64,000 nt of DNA from Ottelia alismoides. Its lineage: Eukaryota > Streptophyta > Magnoliopsida > Alismatales > Hydrocharitaceae. Shown piece after piece: positions 22,974 to 35,189 of the stretch. Every line of letters starts with the position of its first letter. The first letter of the stretch is position 1. The stretch is taken from NCBI GenBank assembly GCA_037367405.1, contig JAZKJV010010616.1:273501-337500 (forward strand), read 5' to 3'. A program made the translations under genes and the position numbers. The notes under the pieces are model-generated. The model ran no database searches and was not told the DNA's origin. It saw only the letters and a list, made by a program, of their open reading frames with translations.

Positions 22974-24691
22974 GATCAAAGTCTTGGATATGATCCAAAA
23001 ACCTAGGCGCTCATGGTTCATATTTTGGATGCGGGGGAACATTGTTTTTGCATTAGACACACGATTTGAATTGATTTTTCCATTAAATAAAAAACTTACT
23101 ATTTGTGCACTGTATGGAATTATTTTTTGATTAATAAAATAGATTTATAATGTCTAAATATGTCTCAAAAATATTAACCTCTAATTGTTACCAAATTTGC
23201 ACGAAAGTGATTCGAATAGTTCCTACCATGGAAATTCATTTTGAATGTTTTCAAGGATCTGCATGTAAATTAATTTTACTTACTCTTTTACTATCATGAA
23301 ATGTGAAATAAATATTTTTATTTAGTAGATAATCAAACCAGCAAACCACTATAATTTATTTCACATGATTCCGACTCTGTTTTCCCTAAATATTACATAT
23401 TTAGTGAAGATGAGTCGGAAGATGATTAGATTATCAAACCTCTTTACTTAACATGTTTATAATTCAATGAAAATCATGGAAATTGTGAAATTGACTTGAT
23501 TAGATATGCTTCCTAATAATTATGAAAATAATTGATTAATCATCGTAGACCATTGAATGAACATTTCATGAAAATCCTAGTTTATCCTACAATAGTTATA
23601 GGACAATATCCACATGCAAAACATTGCTGCTCGAATAGGATTTAGGATTTGTTTAGTAAATCTTGTTACTAAAATGATTTTGATTATTCTTATATGGTAT
23701 AACTTCAATAGTGATAGAAAATAACACTTAAAATACAATATGATCAAATCATATTATCCTGATCTGAGGCGGATATGGTGTCTAGTCGGGGATCGATGGG
23801 GCAGCAGGTTGCTCCGTGAGCAGTTTGTCCCACGTCCTGTGCATACTGACCATGACAAGGGGTAAGGAAATGATAATGCTTGAAGATATCATGGTGTATT
23901 TTTTCTAATTATTAACATTTCAATAATATGTATTTTGGAATTATATCATCCTTTCAAGTAACAATTTAAATTATTTATTGGTTAATTAAATCAGATTAAT
24001 AATTGAATTAATATGATTGAATTAATTATATTCAATTAAAAATATTTACCATGGAAGATTTAATTATTGTGAATATGATTCATAATGATTAATAAGAATC
24101 TGATATGAAGGATCACATAAGGGTCATCCATGGTCTCTCATAAAGGTGAAGGGTTTCGTCACCAGGGATTGTATGTAGGAGACGCTTGCCTGAAGTGATA
24201 GCTCCTACATACAAGTGTATCTAGATTAAGCTCTTTGCATCTCAAAAGAGTAAGGCCGTATATGTATGATCCCAATATCGAGTCCTCATATTATTGGTGC
24301 AATATTGGATTGCGTATAGAGAGTTCTAATCCTATTGATGGTTGGTTCACTTAGTGACAGGTGAACATTTCTCTAAGGGTTTTGGACCAGGGTGTTAAAG
24401 ACCAAATTAGGAAATGCAAGTTAGACTTACGAGGCGGAATGTGTTCCTACTTCTTTTTATCCAAGTTACAAGTTCTCATATTATTAAGATAACAAAGGTA
24501 GAAAAGGAGATCCCCGTTCTTGTTAGAGATATAGAGGTAGGTATATCCCTTGCTTTAAAAGTGATTAAGGGAATGGACTTTTTGAGTTGAAAAGACAAGA
24601 ATATTTTGATTAAAAATTCATTAATCAAAGATTTAAACTGAATATATAATTATTTATATGTCCTAATATAGTGCATTCTTAATTTCAGACA
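22974..24691 (+). other. Untranslated leader of copia element D
   Basis: 1.7 kb between the primer site and the gag ATG with no open frame worth noting. It is long for a copia leader, and I see no other element inserted in it. Confidence 0.5.
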
Positions 24692-24958
24692 ATGAAGTCC
24701 ATGAACCCTCTCAATAGGCTTCTGGAGGTCAATCAGTTGACCAAACCTAATTACTCGGATTGGATCCGTAATTTGGATCTTGTTCTCTCTGTGGAACACA
24801 TCTCTTATGTGTTGTCCAAGAACAAGTACACAGACCCTAATAAACGAAAGAATTAAAGTTCAATAAAAAATATGATGAAGATTACATTGGCTCAGTGCTA
24901 TATTCTGGGATCTCTGTCCATTGTGCTTCAAAAGAAACATGTGGAGTCGGGGACCTAC
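24692..24958 (+). pseudogene. Copia element D gag, N-terminal part
   Basis: From ATG at 24692 the plus strand reads MKSMNPLNRLLEVNQLTKP, then NYSDWIRNLDLVLSVEHISY, the N-terminal signature of Ty1/copia Gag. A TAA at 24854 interrupts the frame; beyond it CYILGSLSIVLQKKHVESG continues in the same frame. Element A is inserted directly after GGGACCTAC. If A and one CCTAC copy are removed the frame runs straight on at 43695. Gag forms the virus-like particle of the element; this copy is dead because of stops, frameshifts and the 18.7-kb insertion. Confidence 0.8.
24954..24958. repeat. Target-site duplication CCTAC (left copy) of element A
   Basis: CCTAC at 24954-24958 and again at 43690-43694 flank element A exactly, as expected of Ty3/gypsy integration. 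Confidence 0.92.
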
Positions 24959-27900
24959 TGATTTAGCCAAAATTCACGGAGTCTAAAATGATGTCTCACA
25001 CAAGGCGGAGATAACCGAGATCGCTGCGTTGACTCACAATGAATCCTGAACTAAAGTCAACAATTAACCCACACTATAGATCAAAAATTAGAAATAAATG
25101 TGGAGTAAAAATTTATTTTTAACTCTGCACAAAAGATTGTATAGGACAAGTATGCAGAGAGTTCGAACACAGGGAGCAAACAGGGTAATTCAAATAAATG
25201 TGTGTGAGTGAGTGTCAGTGATGTCTACACTATGCAAGCAAATAAATTTTTTGTGGGGTTTTCATTTTTTAATTTTTTTATTAATTTTTAATTTTGTATT
25301 TTGATTTTTAATTTTCTGATTTTTATAATTTTATATTTTATATATTTTTTTTCTTTTTCAATATTGGAATATAAAGACAATGTAATAAAAGGGATAACAA
25401 AATATTTATAAAAATAAGCAAAAATAACCAAAAATTCAGAACAAAAACCTTTTTGGTATTTTTATGACTTTTTACTGTTTTTGTGATTTTCGGGTATTTT
25501 TCAAAATATTTTTGGTATTTTTAAACACTGAAATAAACCAAAATAGTGGATTAACAACCTGACTGAAACTAAAATGGGAAGGAAAAATATCAAATGATCC
25601 CAAAATTTTCCCAAATCAGTTCTAAAATAAAGAGAATAAAGTATAGACCCTATAGAACTTGAGTTTCTATTTTTCTGATTTTTCTATGATTTCATATATT
25701 TTTTGAAGTTTTTGTGTATTTTCGAATTTTTAAGGTTTTTCTTTTGCAATTTTTAGTGGTTTTTGGATTGACACTAGTAGATGACAAAACACACAAAATA
25801 TAGTTTTTTCTGGATTTTTTCAAAACGTTTTTATAATTTTTATGGGTTTTCTAATGCAAATAGTGAAATAAATGCATGTTTTTTATTTTTAATAAATACT
25901 AAAATGCAATAAAATACAAATGCAAACATGTGGCATGAAATTCAAGTTAACAGGAGCTTAATATAATTTTTGTGGGATTTTTCGAGTTAAAATAATGCAT
26001 GAAATAAATCAAGCAAGCACACAAAAAATATCACAGCCTGGTAGGGATATACATGCAATTACACAAAAGTCCAGGGGCATACATGCAATTTTCCACAAAA
26101 CATTGAACTGAATATTCGAATTTATGGACCAAATATAAATTCCCAAACCCGCAGGGGTTTTGTCACAAAATACCCACCTGGGCGCGTGACTTGCACGCGC
26201 CTGGCAGGGACCTAAGTGTAATATCAAACACCTTTGGGGGCTAACTTGCAATTTCTCCAAAAATTTTACACTTAATATAAAATTCCTTGGACTGAAACGA
26301 AATAACAAAAGGGCCGAGGGCCTCTCTGCAAAATGCCCACACCTCACGTGAACAGGTCACTTGAGGTGACGTGGAGGAGGACCTGTATGTAAATAAAGTA
26401 AGTGCGAGGGCCTATTTGCAAATTTTACAAGACTTTTACACTACAGACGAAAGTTTGTGTACTAAATAGTAAATACAAAATGCGCAAGGGTTGAGGTGCA
26501 AAATACCCCTGGCGTGCGGATCCAACGGCTTCAGATCTTCACTTAAACACGTAGCGTGAATCCAACGATCGATGATGCTTCGCGTTGCATGGCTAGGATT
26601 AGATCCTGGACGATGATCGAACGGTGCTGGCGCTACTTCATCCGACGGTGGCTATGCGATCTGAGGCTCCTCCATGATCTGACGGTCGGGAGACTAGGAC
26701 CAAGAACAGCGAAGAATGCCGGCGAGGGCGAGCTTCGCCGTCCAAGATCTCAGTCCTCTGGTGGCTTCGAAGCTTCAAAATGGACAGGGGAGCTCCTAGA
26801 GGTCTGCTCTTCCTCCTGGGGGCGTCAAAATACCACGGCAAAGGCCGTGGTGCTCGCTAGAGGGCGGCGGAGCTGGGAGGTTCGGTCGAGCTCCGGCGAG
26901 AGCCAAAATAGCGCCCATGCTCGATTTAACTGCGTTTGACCTGCAAAACAAGGTGAGAGGGTCCAGGGCAAATTTCCTGGACCCTGCGGAGGCGAAGAAG
27001 CGGAGCATAGCGAAGGGTTGGTACTCGGCCGGAGTTGCGCTCCGGCGAGGAATTGGATTGGACGAATCACACGGCGGATCTTAAAATTTCTTGAGGGCTT
27101 TTGCTCCTACGGCTAAGACTAAGCTAAAGAATGAAAAAGAAATGGATGAAATGGCTTCCTCGACGGTGTGAACCGGAGGGAGGGGGTACCTCAACCGCCA
27201 GAGTTGCGGGAGGTGGTGGTGCTGCCCTCGACCTCGTACGCATTGGCTGATGAGCTCGCGGTGGAGCTGTCACCTCCAGGGAGCTTCAGAGCACAAGAGA
27301 GGCGGAGAGGGGGTGGACCGAAGGGACTCAAATTCGAATCCAAAGTTGGGGGTTCGTTTTTAAGTGGTTTGACCCGAGGTGACAGGGGCTCAAAGATCAA
27401 CGAAGATTGGAGCAATTGTTGGTCCTCGGCCCAAGGTTATTCATGGGAGAGCTAGAGGGATGATCGAGGAACAATGTTGCAGAAGGTTGCAACACAAAAA
27501 GGTGAAAGAGTTGGCCTCGAGAAACCCGTGAAGTCGGGTCAAAAACGAGATTGTCAGATTCCACAGGGGTCTAGGACACCTAGTTGACCAGAGTCAACTA
27601 GGGCTTGCGTCTGGTTGGTCCACGTGGACCAACCAGGAAAATCCCTGATTAAATCTTTTATTAATTCATTTAAAAATAGCAATAAGCCGAATTAAATTAT
27701 GATTATAAAACAAAAATATTCGTTATTTTATGGAGTATTTTATTATGATTTTTAATTAATTTTATGAGATATATTTTTATAAGTTTACTTTTAGCCCTAT
27801 ATAGGTATAATACCTATGTATTTTAGTCTTTTATTTTTATTCTGTGTATTTGAATTTTATTATTTTTATCTAGTATTTTATAAAATCATAAAATACTGTT

Positions 27901-28786
27901 ATACATACAAATATATTTTTATTTTATTTTTCTGATGTGTTTTGTATATTTAATAAAATATAAGTAAGTATTGTATAGCTATGAATACATGTATAATACC
28001 TGTGTATTTGATATACAAATATTTTTATTTTGAATTTTCTTTGCATTTTTATCCTAATTTTAATGCACATAGTTATTATAAATACTATTTACAAAATTAT
28101 AAAAATACAAAATTTTAAAAATAATGAATAAAAAATAAATTGAATATTTTAATCTGTACAAGGATACTACAAGGGTCCAAAACTCAACTTTCAAACCGTA
28201 ACTCCAAAAAATACGAAACCACCTCCATTTAAATAGATTATTTTATGCTATATACAATTGAGTTTGTACATTTTGATTTTTTATTTGCAAGATACGAGTC
28301 TGGGAAGTTGGGGTTTTGGAATATTATTCAAATCATAACTTTTTATCTTTACATTATTTTTCAGTGAAATCAATTTTGTATTTTTCTTTATTAAATTATC
28401 TACAACTTTCATGTACAAAGTTTCTTTATTTGGTGTATAAAAAGTGGAACCAAAAAATAGGTCCCAAAATAAATAAAGAATGAATTGAATAAAAGGTATT
28501 TTTTATTGTATTTTGGCCCTTATCTCCCCCTACTTTATTCCTTGTCGACCTAGTCATCGAGATGCCTAGGTCTCGGGTTCGGGTCATAAAATATTTACAA
28601 TATTTTATTCTTTTACTTTTCTTTTATTTATTCTATAAATTTTGGCTTTAATTACAGTATTTTATACACTAATGGAATGCACATGTATGAATGCTAAGAT
28701 GCTATATTTAGGGCTATTTAAAGGCATTTGCTAGGGTTTTTGATGCCAAAATGATAGAATAAAGATGATGAAATGTGGATTCATCA
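24959..28786 (-). repeat. 3' LTR of element A
   Basis: 3,828 bp. In minus-strand sense it starts TGATGAATCCACATTTCATC and ends ...GGCTAAATCA. It is preceded on the minus strand by a purine-rich AAAGTATAGGATGA stretch. The middle (about 26500-27640) is GC-rich and the flanks are AT-rich. It matches the 5' LTR at 39860-43689 almost base for base, with scattered substitutions and small indels. The 112-codon minus frame at 26009-26347 and the 127-codon plus frame at 26556-26939 recur in the other LTR simply because the two LTRs are copies. Confidence 0.93.
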
Positions 28787-28808
28787 TCATCCTATACTTT
28801 ATCTTTGC
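28787..28808 (-). promoter_or_regulatory. Polypurine tract region next to the 3' LTR of element A
   Basis: The minus strand reads GCAAAGATAAAGTATAGGAT before the LTR start. It is the equivalent of AAGTATAGGGGGG in element C but has lost part of its G run. The polypurine tract primes plus-strand DNA synthesis in LTR elements. Confidence 0.55.
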
Positions 28809-30790
28809 TAGTCCCTAGCAAACCACTTATGCAATAAGTGCAAAAAGAAAATAAAGAAAAGAAAAAGAAGAACTTGGATTTTATTTGATTATCAAACTTG
28901 TCTTCACAAAATCAAAGTTTGGGGCTTAAGTCGGACCTTTTTAATTTTAGTGCGGTCGGAACCTTAATGAGAACCGAATTTGAAATCCAAAAGTCCCTGA
29001 GAATCCCAAAACCCTGTCCAAGTCTCCTCAATAGCCAGGTCAGAAATACTTCAACTCATACGCAAACCCTTATGACTATGAATCTGACTCGTACAGTGTA
29101 AGTGATGGTGGCTCTCCTCACACTGAAATGATAAAGAGACTGACTTCTCCGATATGACAACCCAAATGATTTCCCAATCCAACAACTCATCCCTCAAGGA
29201 GCAGGGTATTCCCTTCTAAGTTCAAGTGGCAACCAGCCCAAGAGGAGGGGGTGAAGAGAAGAATGGACGGTAGCCAGTGTAGCCACCTTTCATAGGATGC
29301 AAGACCAGTGTAGTCAAGTCATCCAGCTGCAGGCTCACATGATTTGACTTTGAAGCTCAAGCTTGCTTATTGGCTTTACACATATGTATACTCCGACAGG
29401 CATTTTTATTTTTGTACAGGCATGTCCACTTTTTTGGAGTTTTTGCTTTTGCATATTTTTTGAATACTATATACATCAGCATTTACATAGGGAGTTTTTC
29501 CTCTTGGGCCAGTAGACTATCCCTCTTTTGAAGCCTTTATCGCAACCCACGATCTCCTATCCTCGAAACTCATCATTAGTGACGGGGTGGGGCGCACTTC
29601 CCTCCCTAGAGGAGGACAAGTGTTTCCACCTGTGTGCGTCTCATACCGGCAAATCCAATCCCCTCACCACTCCAACTGAGCTGAGCCATGTGAAAGGTGC
29701 AAGTGTCCAAGTTAGGTCATTATCAACAAGAGTCGTGCGTGTGCTCCGAAATACTCTACTTAGGCATTCAAGAATCCATTGAACCAAGTCTCGTGATCCT
29801 CAAAGAATTAAGTCAACTAGACCTGAAGTACCTCATTCCCAGTTCTTATAAGGTTCCTGTTATTTAGGTAGATTTTAGGTCCAACCAAGCTCCAATCTTC
29901 GGATTTTACTTAGACTCGTTCAACTATCAAACTCAATCCGAAAAATGCTCATGCTATGCAAATGAAATACAGAATGCAGAAAATATTTTTGTGAACGCAA
30001 TTTTCAAGGGTTTTTGACTTTTTATGGATTTTTGAAAAGATGATGATGATGATGCATCTGCATTTTTTAGATTTTTCAAAAGATTTTTCAAATGTTTTTG
30101 GATTTTAGTTTTGCAAATGTTTTTGGGATTTTTGAAAACAAAAAAGTTTTTTGGCTAAAAACTAGGTGAAAAATATATACACGGGAGTGCTTCTTATATT
30201 TACAAGAGTGGATTTTAAGAATTTACAGGGTAAGTGGTCAATTTTATACATATATACATATAATGGATTTTAGTAAGATGCATGCCTTCCTCAAACTTAT
30301 TTGACACTGGTTTTTCAAACAATTTTTTGAAAACTATAGTCCAAAATAATTTTTACAATCATTTTACAATCATGTGCACACATTTGAAAAATCATTTTAC
30401 AAAGGTTTTCAAAACAGTATGTACATATTTTCAAATATTTTTGCAACCATTTTTCAAACCATTTTGCAAATCATTTTTCAAACATGTTATTTCACACAAA
30501 TAAAATGGTTTTTACAATCAAAATGTTTTTACAAATGTTGAAAACATGTAACAAAATGTTTTACAAATAATTTTTAAAAGATTTTTCACAAGGATTTTCA
30601 AACTATTTTTCAAACATTTTGCAAAAAATATTTTCACCTGATTTATTAATCAGTAAATACAAAAAGAATTTAAGGAATTAAACACCTTTTTATTAAAGAT
30701 TTTAATGAATTTTAAAGAATTTTCATCCATATTATTAAGAAAATACGAAAGTACGAGTTATGGCTAACGTATATACGCAGTATAGACGAC
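28809..30790 (-). other. Conserved non-coding region between pol and 3' LTR of element A
   Basis: No envelope-like or other protein is recognisable on either strand. Blocks are strongly shared with the same region of element C (55700-57280), for example AGTAGACTATCCCTCTTTTG at about 29511-29531 and CCAGTGTAGCCA near 29275. The stretch 30300-30650 is a decayed series of TTTTCAAACATTTTGCAAA-like repeats. Athila relatives sometimes carry an env-like gene here; this element does not show one. Confidence 0.5.
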
Positions 30791-31150
30791 CCTCCTATAC
30801 TTAGCTTGAGCTATGTCCCTCATAGATCGGAGAGAAAAGAGAAGACATAACTCGTACTAAGTATAGACAAGTCTAAAGAATAAATAAATGAAGGAATGAA
30901 TCAACAAATAAGAAGTTGACCGTCCCCCTATACTTAGGATCAAATAATCCCTAAGTATAGCAGACTGTACACAACGAAGGGAGGGTCAAGGGTGGGAATG
31001 AATAGATCGTACTCGGGTTGTCTCCCCCTATACTTTGGGTAAGATAGCCCTAAGTATAGACAAAAGAGGAGACAATGGAGAGGATCGAAAAATAGAGAAC
31101 TCGGGGTGCACATCTCCCTATACTTAGGACAAAGTATGTCCTAAGTATGG
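30791..31150 (-). repeat. Array of four hairpins with polypurine-like arms (element A)
   Basis: Four inverted repeats lie in a row: 30791-30866 (arms about 23 bp with mismatches, long loop), 30925-30961, 31028-31059 and 31118-31150. Each arm carries CTATACTTAGG or its complement CCTAAGTATAG. On the element's sense strand these give repeated AAGTATAGGG purine stretches, the same sequence that forms the tract beside the 3' LTR in element C. The same four-hairpin array is present in element C. Confidence 0.8.
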
Positions 31151-31336
31151 AAAACTGTATACAAGGGCAACACTTTTTGATAGATAAAGAAGATGAAAAA
31201 TGAAAAGAAGAAAAGAAGAAAAGAAGAAAATAAATCAACAGATGAAAGAGTGATATGAACAGATGGATCTGTACAGTGGAAGATGGTATTGATCACCATG
31301 TATGAGATGCAGATGATGTGAGTCAAAGAATACATC

Positions 31337-32560
31337 TCATACCAAAAGAATGGGGGCAACGTTGATGGTCGGCGGATCATGATCGAGATATAGTTTCAGG
31401 CGTTGACCATTGATATGGAAGGTAGAAGAAGATGACGGGTTCGGATATGTCGATGCTGCCATTGTCATGTACCTTCCTAACCACATACAAACCTTTCCAC
31501 TTGCTCTGTAGTTTCCCTGGGAATAATTTCAGCCTGGAATCAAACAACCATACTCTCGGATCTAGCTCAAACTGTTTATGGGTGATATGGGAATTATGCC
31601 ATGTCTTCACTTCTCTTTGTATTGTAGGCTGTTAGAAAAGGCTGTATCTCTTAGTTCCTCTAGGGCTGCCAACTCTGCTCTTCTCTGTTCTCCTATTCTC
31701 TTGGATCTAACAGTAACTCAGTGACTGCCCAAAAAGATTTGTGCTTGATTTCCACTGGAAAATGGCACGGCTTGCCATAGATGAGTCGAAAGGGAGATGT
31801 CCCCAAAGGATTCTTGAAAGAAGTCCGATAGGCCCACAAGACCGAGTCCAAAAGCTGTGACCAATCCTTTCGGTCTGGGCGGACAACTTTCTGCAAGATA
31901 GTTTTTATCTCCCGATTCGATACTTCAGCAAGACCATTAGTCTGAGGGTGATACGGTGTAGCAACCCGATGGTCAATGCCGAACTCGTCTACAAGGGCCC
32001 TGACCTTTTCATTGATGAAATGAGACCCCCCGTCTGAAATCAAGACTCTAGGTACCCCGAACGTGAAATTACATTTTTCCTCAAGAATTTGCACACGGTT
32101 TTAGCATCTGCAGCTCGGGCGAGGATGGCCTCAACCCATCGGCTGACATAATCAACAACGAGCAAAGATATGCTCGAATCCCTGACTCTTAGGAAATGGG
32201 CACATGAAATCAATCCCCCATGCATCAAAAACCTCACACAAGTGAAAGGGCTGCATGGGCATCATGTCTCTCTGTCCGCCAGGTTCCCATTTTCTGACAG
32301 TCAGTACATCTCTTCACGAACTCATCAGAATCCTTGAAGAGAGTAGGCCACCATAGGCCTGATTGAAGCACCTTCTGTGCTGTCCTTTTTCCAGAATGAT
32401 GTCCTCCTGCCTCAAGCTTGTGGCAGTATGTGAGGACGCTCTGCTGCTCTTCTTGAGGAATGCACCTCCTCCAAATGCTATCCCCTCCTTCATGATAAAG
32501 GATGGGATCCTCCTAATGGAAAAACTTGGCCTTAGCTAGGAAGGTCTCAAGTTTCTGCCT
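31337..32560 (-). pseudogene. Element A integrase region of pol
   Basis: The minus strand shows, in broken frames, an HHCC zinc-binding region ([10 protein letters not shown] in minus translation near 32400-32428) and the DDE catalytic core with VLISDGGSHFINEKV and [19 protein letters not shown], the glutamate helix. Then come [34 protein letters not shown] and a C-terminal DNA-binding tail with ELDPRVWLFDSRLKLFP and KWKGLYVVRKVHDNGSID. The homologous reading frame in C ends at 57781, so the natural stop here is about 31337. Several frameshifts occur near 32100-32500 and 31620. Integrase inserts the DNA copy into the host genome; this copy is inactive. Confidence 0.85.
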
Positions 32561-32605
32561 GGGCCAACCCTGAGGGACCGTCTGGCAACAAGATAGTTTA
32601 CAAAG

Positions 32606-33240
32606 TCAGCATACCATGGGGTGAGGCGACCGCCAAGATCGCCTCGTCTGGAATGTCTCTGTGATAGGTGTATTGGGCTCAGATTCCTCAAGATTCTCCA
32701 ATCTGGAGAGATGATTTGCCACCACATTCTTGACTCCAGGCTTATCCTTAATCTCAATAGCAAATTCCTGGAGCAGAAGGATCCATCTGGGCAGACGAGC
32801 TTTGGCATCCTTCTTGGCCATTAAGTACCAGATGGCGGTGTGATCAGTGTAAATCATCACTTAGATCCGAGAATATAAGATCGGTACTTTATCCAGAGCA
32901 AAGGACTACGGCCAGCATCTCTTTCTCAGTCACAGTGGAATTCCGCTGAGCGGCATCCAAAGTCCGGCTGGCGTAGTGAATGGCAAACGGTAAACCGTCC
33001 CTCCTCTGTCCAAGCACAACCCCACGGCAAAATCTGAAGCATCCGTCATGATCTCGAATGGGAGAGACCAATCAGGTGGCTGAAGGACAGGAGCTGAAAC
33101 AACCATATCTTTGAGAGTCTCAAAGGACGTAAGACACTTATAATTGACAACGAACTCGGTGTCTTTTGTCAGCAAATCAGTAAGCGGTCGGGCAATACGA
33201 TTGAAATCCTGAATGAACCGTCGGTAGAACCGACATGCCC
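32606..33240 (-). pseudogene. Element A RNase H region of pol
   Basis: Minus-strand fragments in several frames show SLPFEIMTDASDFAVG (first catalytic aspartate), [27 protein letters not shown] (catalytic glutamate), [20 protein letters not shown] (third aspartate), and then the end of the domain, [19 protein letters not shown]. In the last motif the usual aspartate of VADHLSR is asparagine. Frameshifts break it around 32880, 33000 and 33170. RNase H removes the RNA strand of the RNA:DNA hybrid during reverse transcription. Confidence 0.82.
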
Positions 33241-34190
33241 CAGAAAAGACCGCAACTGACGCAGATTGGACGATGGATTGAGTTTTCTAATGATGTCCAC
33301 CTTGGCCGGATTGACCTCCATGCTCCTGTTGGAGATGATATGACCAAGGACCGTCCCTTGAGTCACCATGAAGTGACTCTTCTCCCAAGACAAGACAAGA
33401 TTGACCTCTATGCAGCGCTGAAGCACACGGTCTAGGCAGTCAAGACAAGCATCGAACCCATCGCCATAGACCGAGAAGTCATCCATGAAGACCTCTAAAC
33501 AGTCACCCACCATGTCCGAGAAAATGGACAACATGCACCTTTGGAATGTCGCTGGAGCGTTACATAGACCAAAGGGCATCCGTCTGAAAGCATAAGTCCC
33601 AAACGGAACAGGCGAATGTCGTTTTCTCCTGGTCTTCAGGCGCAATGACCACTTGATTATATCCGAAATACCCGTCAAGAAAGTAGTAATGACTCTTCCC
33701 AGCTAACCTCTCGATAATCTGATCAATGAATGGCAGCAGGAAATGATCCTTCTTGGTGGCCTGATTTAATCGTCTGTAGTCCACACAGACCCTCCAAGAA
33801 GTGGGTACTCGGGTAGCGATCTCCTCTCCAGGCTCATTCACCACTGTAGTGATGCCCGTCTTCTTGGGCACCACATGTAACGGACTAACCCATTAGAGTC
33901 GGAGATGGGGTAGATAAAATCGGTGCTCACCACCTCGATATTTCCTTCATGACCACATCTCGAAGATTCGGGTTCAACCGTCACTGGAACTCACGCGACG
34001 GACTAGCGTCCTCCTCAAGATAAATGTGGTGGGAGCACAGAGCCGGACTAATCCCCTGGAGATCAGCTATACTCTATCCTATTGCCTTGCGGTTTCTTTT
34101 AAGAACCTTCATCAGGCGAGATTCTTGTTCTCCGGTCAAATCTGTTGAGATAATGACTGGGTGCATGTCTGCTCACCCGCAAGGAATCTA
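33241..34190 (-). pseudogene. Element A reverse transcriptase region of pol
   Basis: The minus strand carries [71 protein letters not shown] and the active-site box [11 protein letters not shown] (about 33475-33490), then [22 protein letters not shown] in place of YVDD, followed by FSVYGD, is usual in Athila. Frameshifts lie near 33600 and 33880, and the start of the domain (33890-34190) is scrambled by small indels. Reverse transcriptase copies element RNA to DNA; this copy is not functional. Confidence 0.88.
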
Positions 34191-34697
34191 TACTTCATCC
34201 GACTGCGGCAGAGGTTTCCGTTCTGGACAACTGGGAGGTGGCAGATCTGGCTTCTGATATGTCTGTGTGAAGGCGACCAGGTCTGCATGAGAGAACTCTT
34301 GCTCTGCATGAAGTTTTGACGAAGGGCGATATGCTGAATCAATGAACTGTACTGGCTCACACTCCGTCCTAGATGTCGGCTCAGAAGGAATCATACCTGG
34401 TAAGTATTCATAAAAGTCATCCCAATCAATGTCTGAATCCGAGGGATCTGAATTAGAAGAACAGGATTGAAACTCATCACCACTCATCCCAACACTGCCA
34501 GTCTCAACTGTATCCTCATCCAGGGGTGTGCTCTCCAGGCTCTGAACTGCCATAAGCTTTAAATACAAGGAATCTTTAAGCAAGGCGAGGGTCTGTGCTA
34601 CGGGATCTGTCCAAGTGGATTCATCATCTGTCATCACAAAGTCGCACTCCTGGTGGATGTCTAGCTCTTCCTCTGTCATCTGCGCAGCTTCGCTGGA
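34188..34697 (-). pseudogene. Element A linker between protease and reverse transcriptase
   Basis: An acidic, serine-rich open segment: EEELDIHQECDFVMTDDEST, then ESTPLDEDTVETGSVGMSGD, SDSDIDWDDFYEYLPGM and a proline-rich end PDLPPPSCPERKPLP. The same order of blocks appears in element C at about 60660-61190 (GLDIHQDCDFVITNDEAVWA and PDLPAPVCPELKPLP). No catalytic motif is visible. It is in frame with the protease upstream except for one stop near 34698. It is probably a disordered spacer within the polyprotein. Confidence 0.7.
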
Positions 34698-35189
34698 CTA
34701 CTCTGAGCATTCTAGTTCTCTGGCTCTTGTCTCTTCGATCGTCTCTATTTGTATGGTTTCGCCCTCTACGCGAAAACATACCTTCCCACTATCATGGTCG
34801 GTCACCGCCATAGCTGTGGCCAAGAATGGGCGTCCAAGTATGATGGGGGTATCGGTTACCGACTCAGGGATCTCCATGTCCAACACAACGAAGTCCACGG
34901 GAAATTTCAGTCCCTGAATGGTAACGACCACGTCTTTCAATAACCCCTTCGGCCTCTTAGTCGACCTATCAGCAAACTGAAGGACTGTCCTGCTCCTAAG
35001 AAGAGGACCAAACTCGAATCGGTCGAGTAAGGCTGCCGGAAGAAGGTTGATTGAAGAGCCGTTGTCTAATAGAGTACGATCAAACTGCTGCTCCTGAATC
35101 TCGCATCTGACATAGGGAGCTCCTGCATCTGGTCGCTTGGCTGGTAGCTTGTTCTGAATAGTGCAGCAAGTGGAATGAGTGAGCACATG
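34698..35189 (-). pseudogene. Element A aspartic protease region
   Basis: The minus strand reads PYVRCEIQEQQFDRTLLD, then the active-site triad DNGSSINLLPAALLDRFEFG with D-N-G where functional enzymes have D-S/T/L-G, and later VVLDMEIPESVTDTPIILGR, the hydrophobic-glycine (ILGR) motif of retropepsin-like folds in Athila. Element C has DSGSSINLLP at the same place. Before it lies FAIQNKL-like sequence (CTIQNKLPAKRPDAGAP). The protease cuts the polyprotein during maturation. It is in frame with gag upstream, broken only by stops. Confidence 0.82.

Noticed and set aside
26009..26347. 112-codon minus frame in the 3' LTR of A, repeated at 40913-41251 in the 5' LTR
   Set aside because: The two LTRs are copies of one another, so conservation of the frame says nothing about coding. 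No domain is recognisable and the related LTR of C lacks it.
26556..26939. 127-codon plus frame in the 3' LTR of A, repeated at 41460-41843
   Set aside because: Same reason: it lies antisense to the element in the GC-rich LTR core, where stop codons are rare by composition.
28809..31337. Envelope-like gene of element A
   Set aside because: No open frame, signal peptide or membrane segment pattern on the sense strand; not supported.
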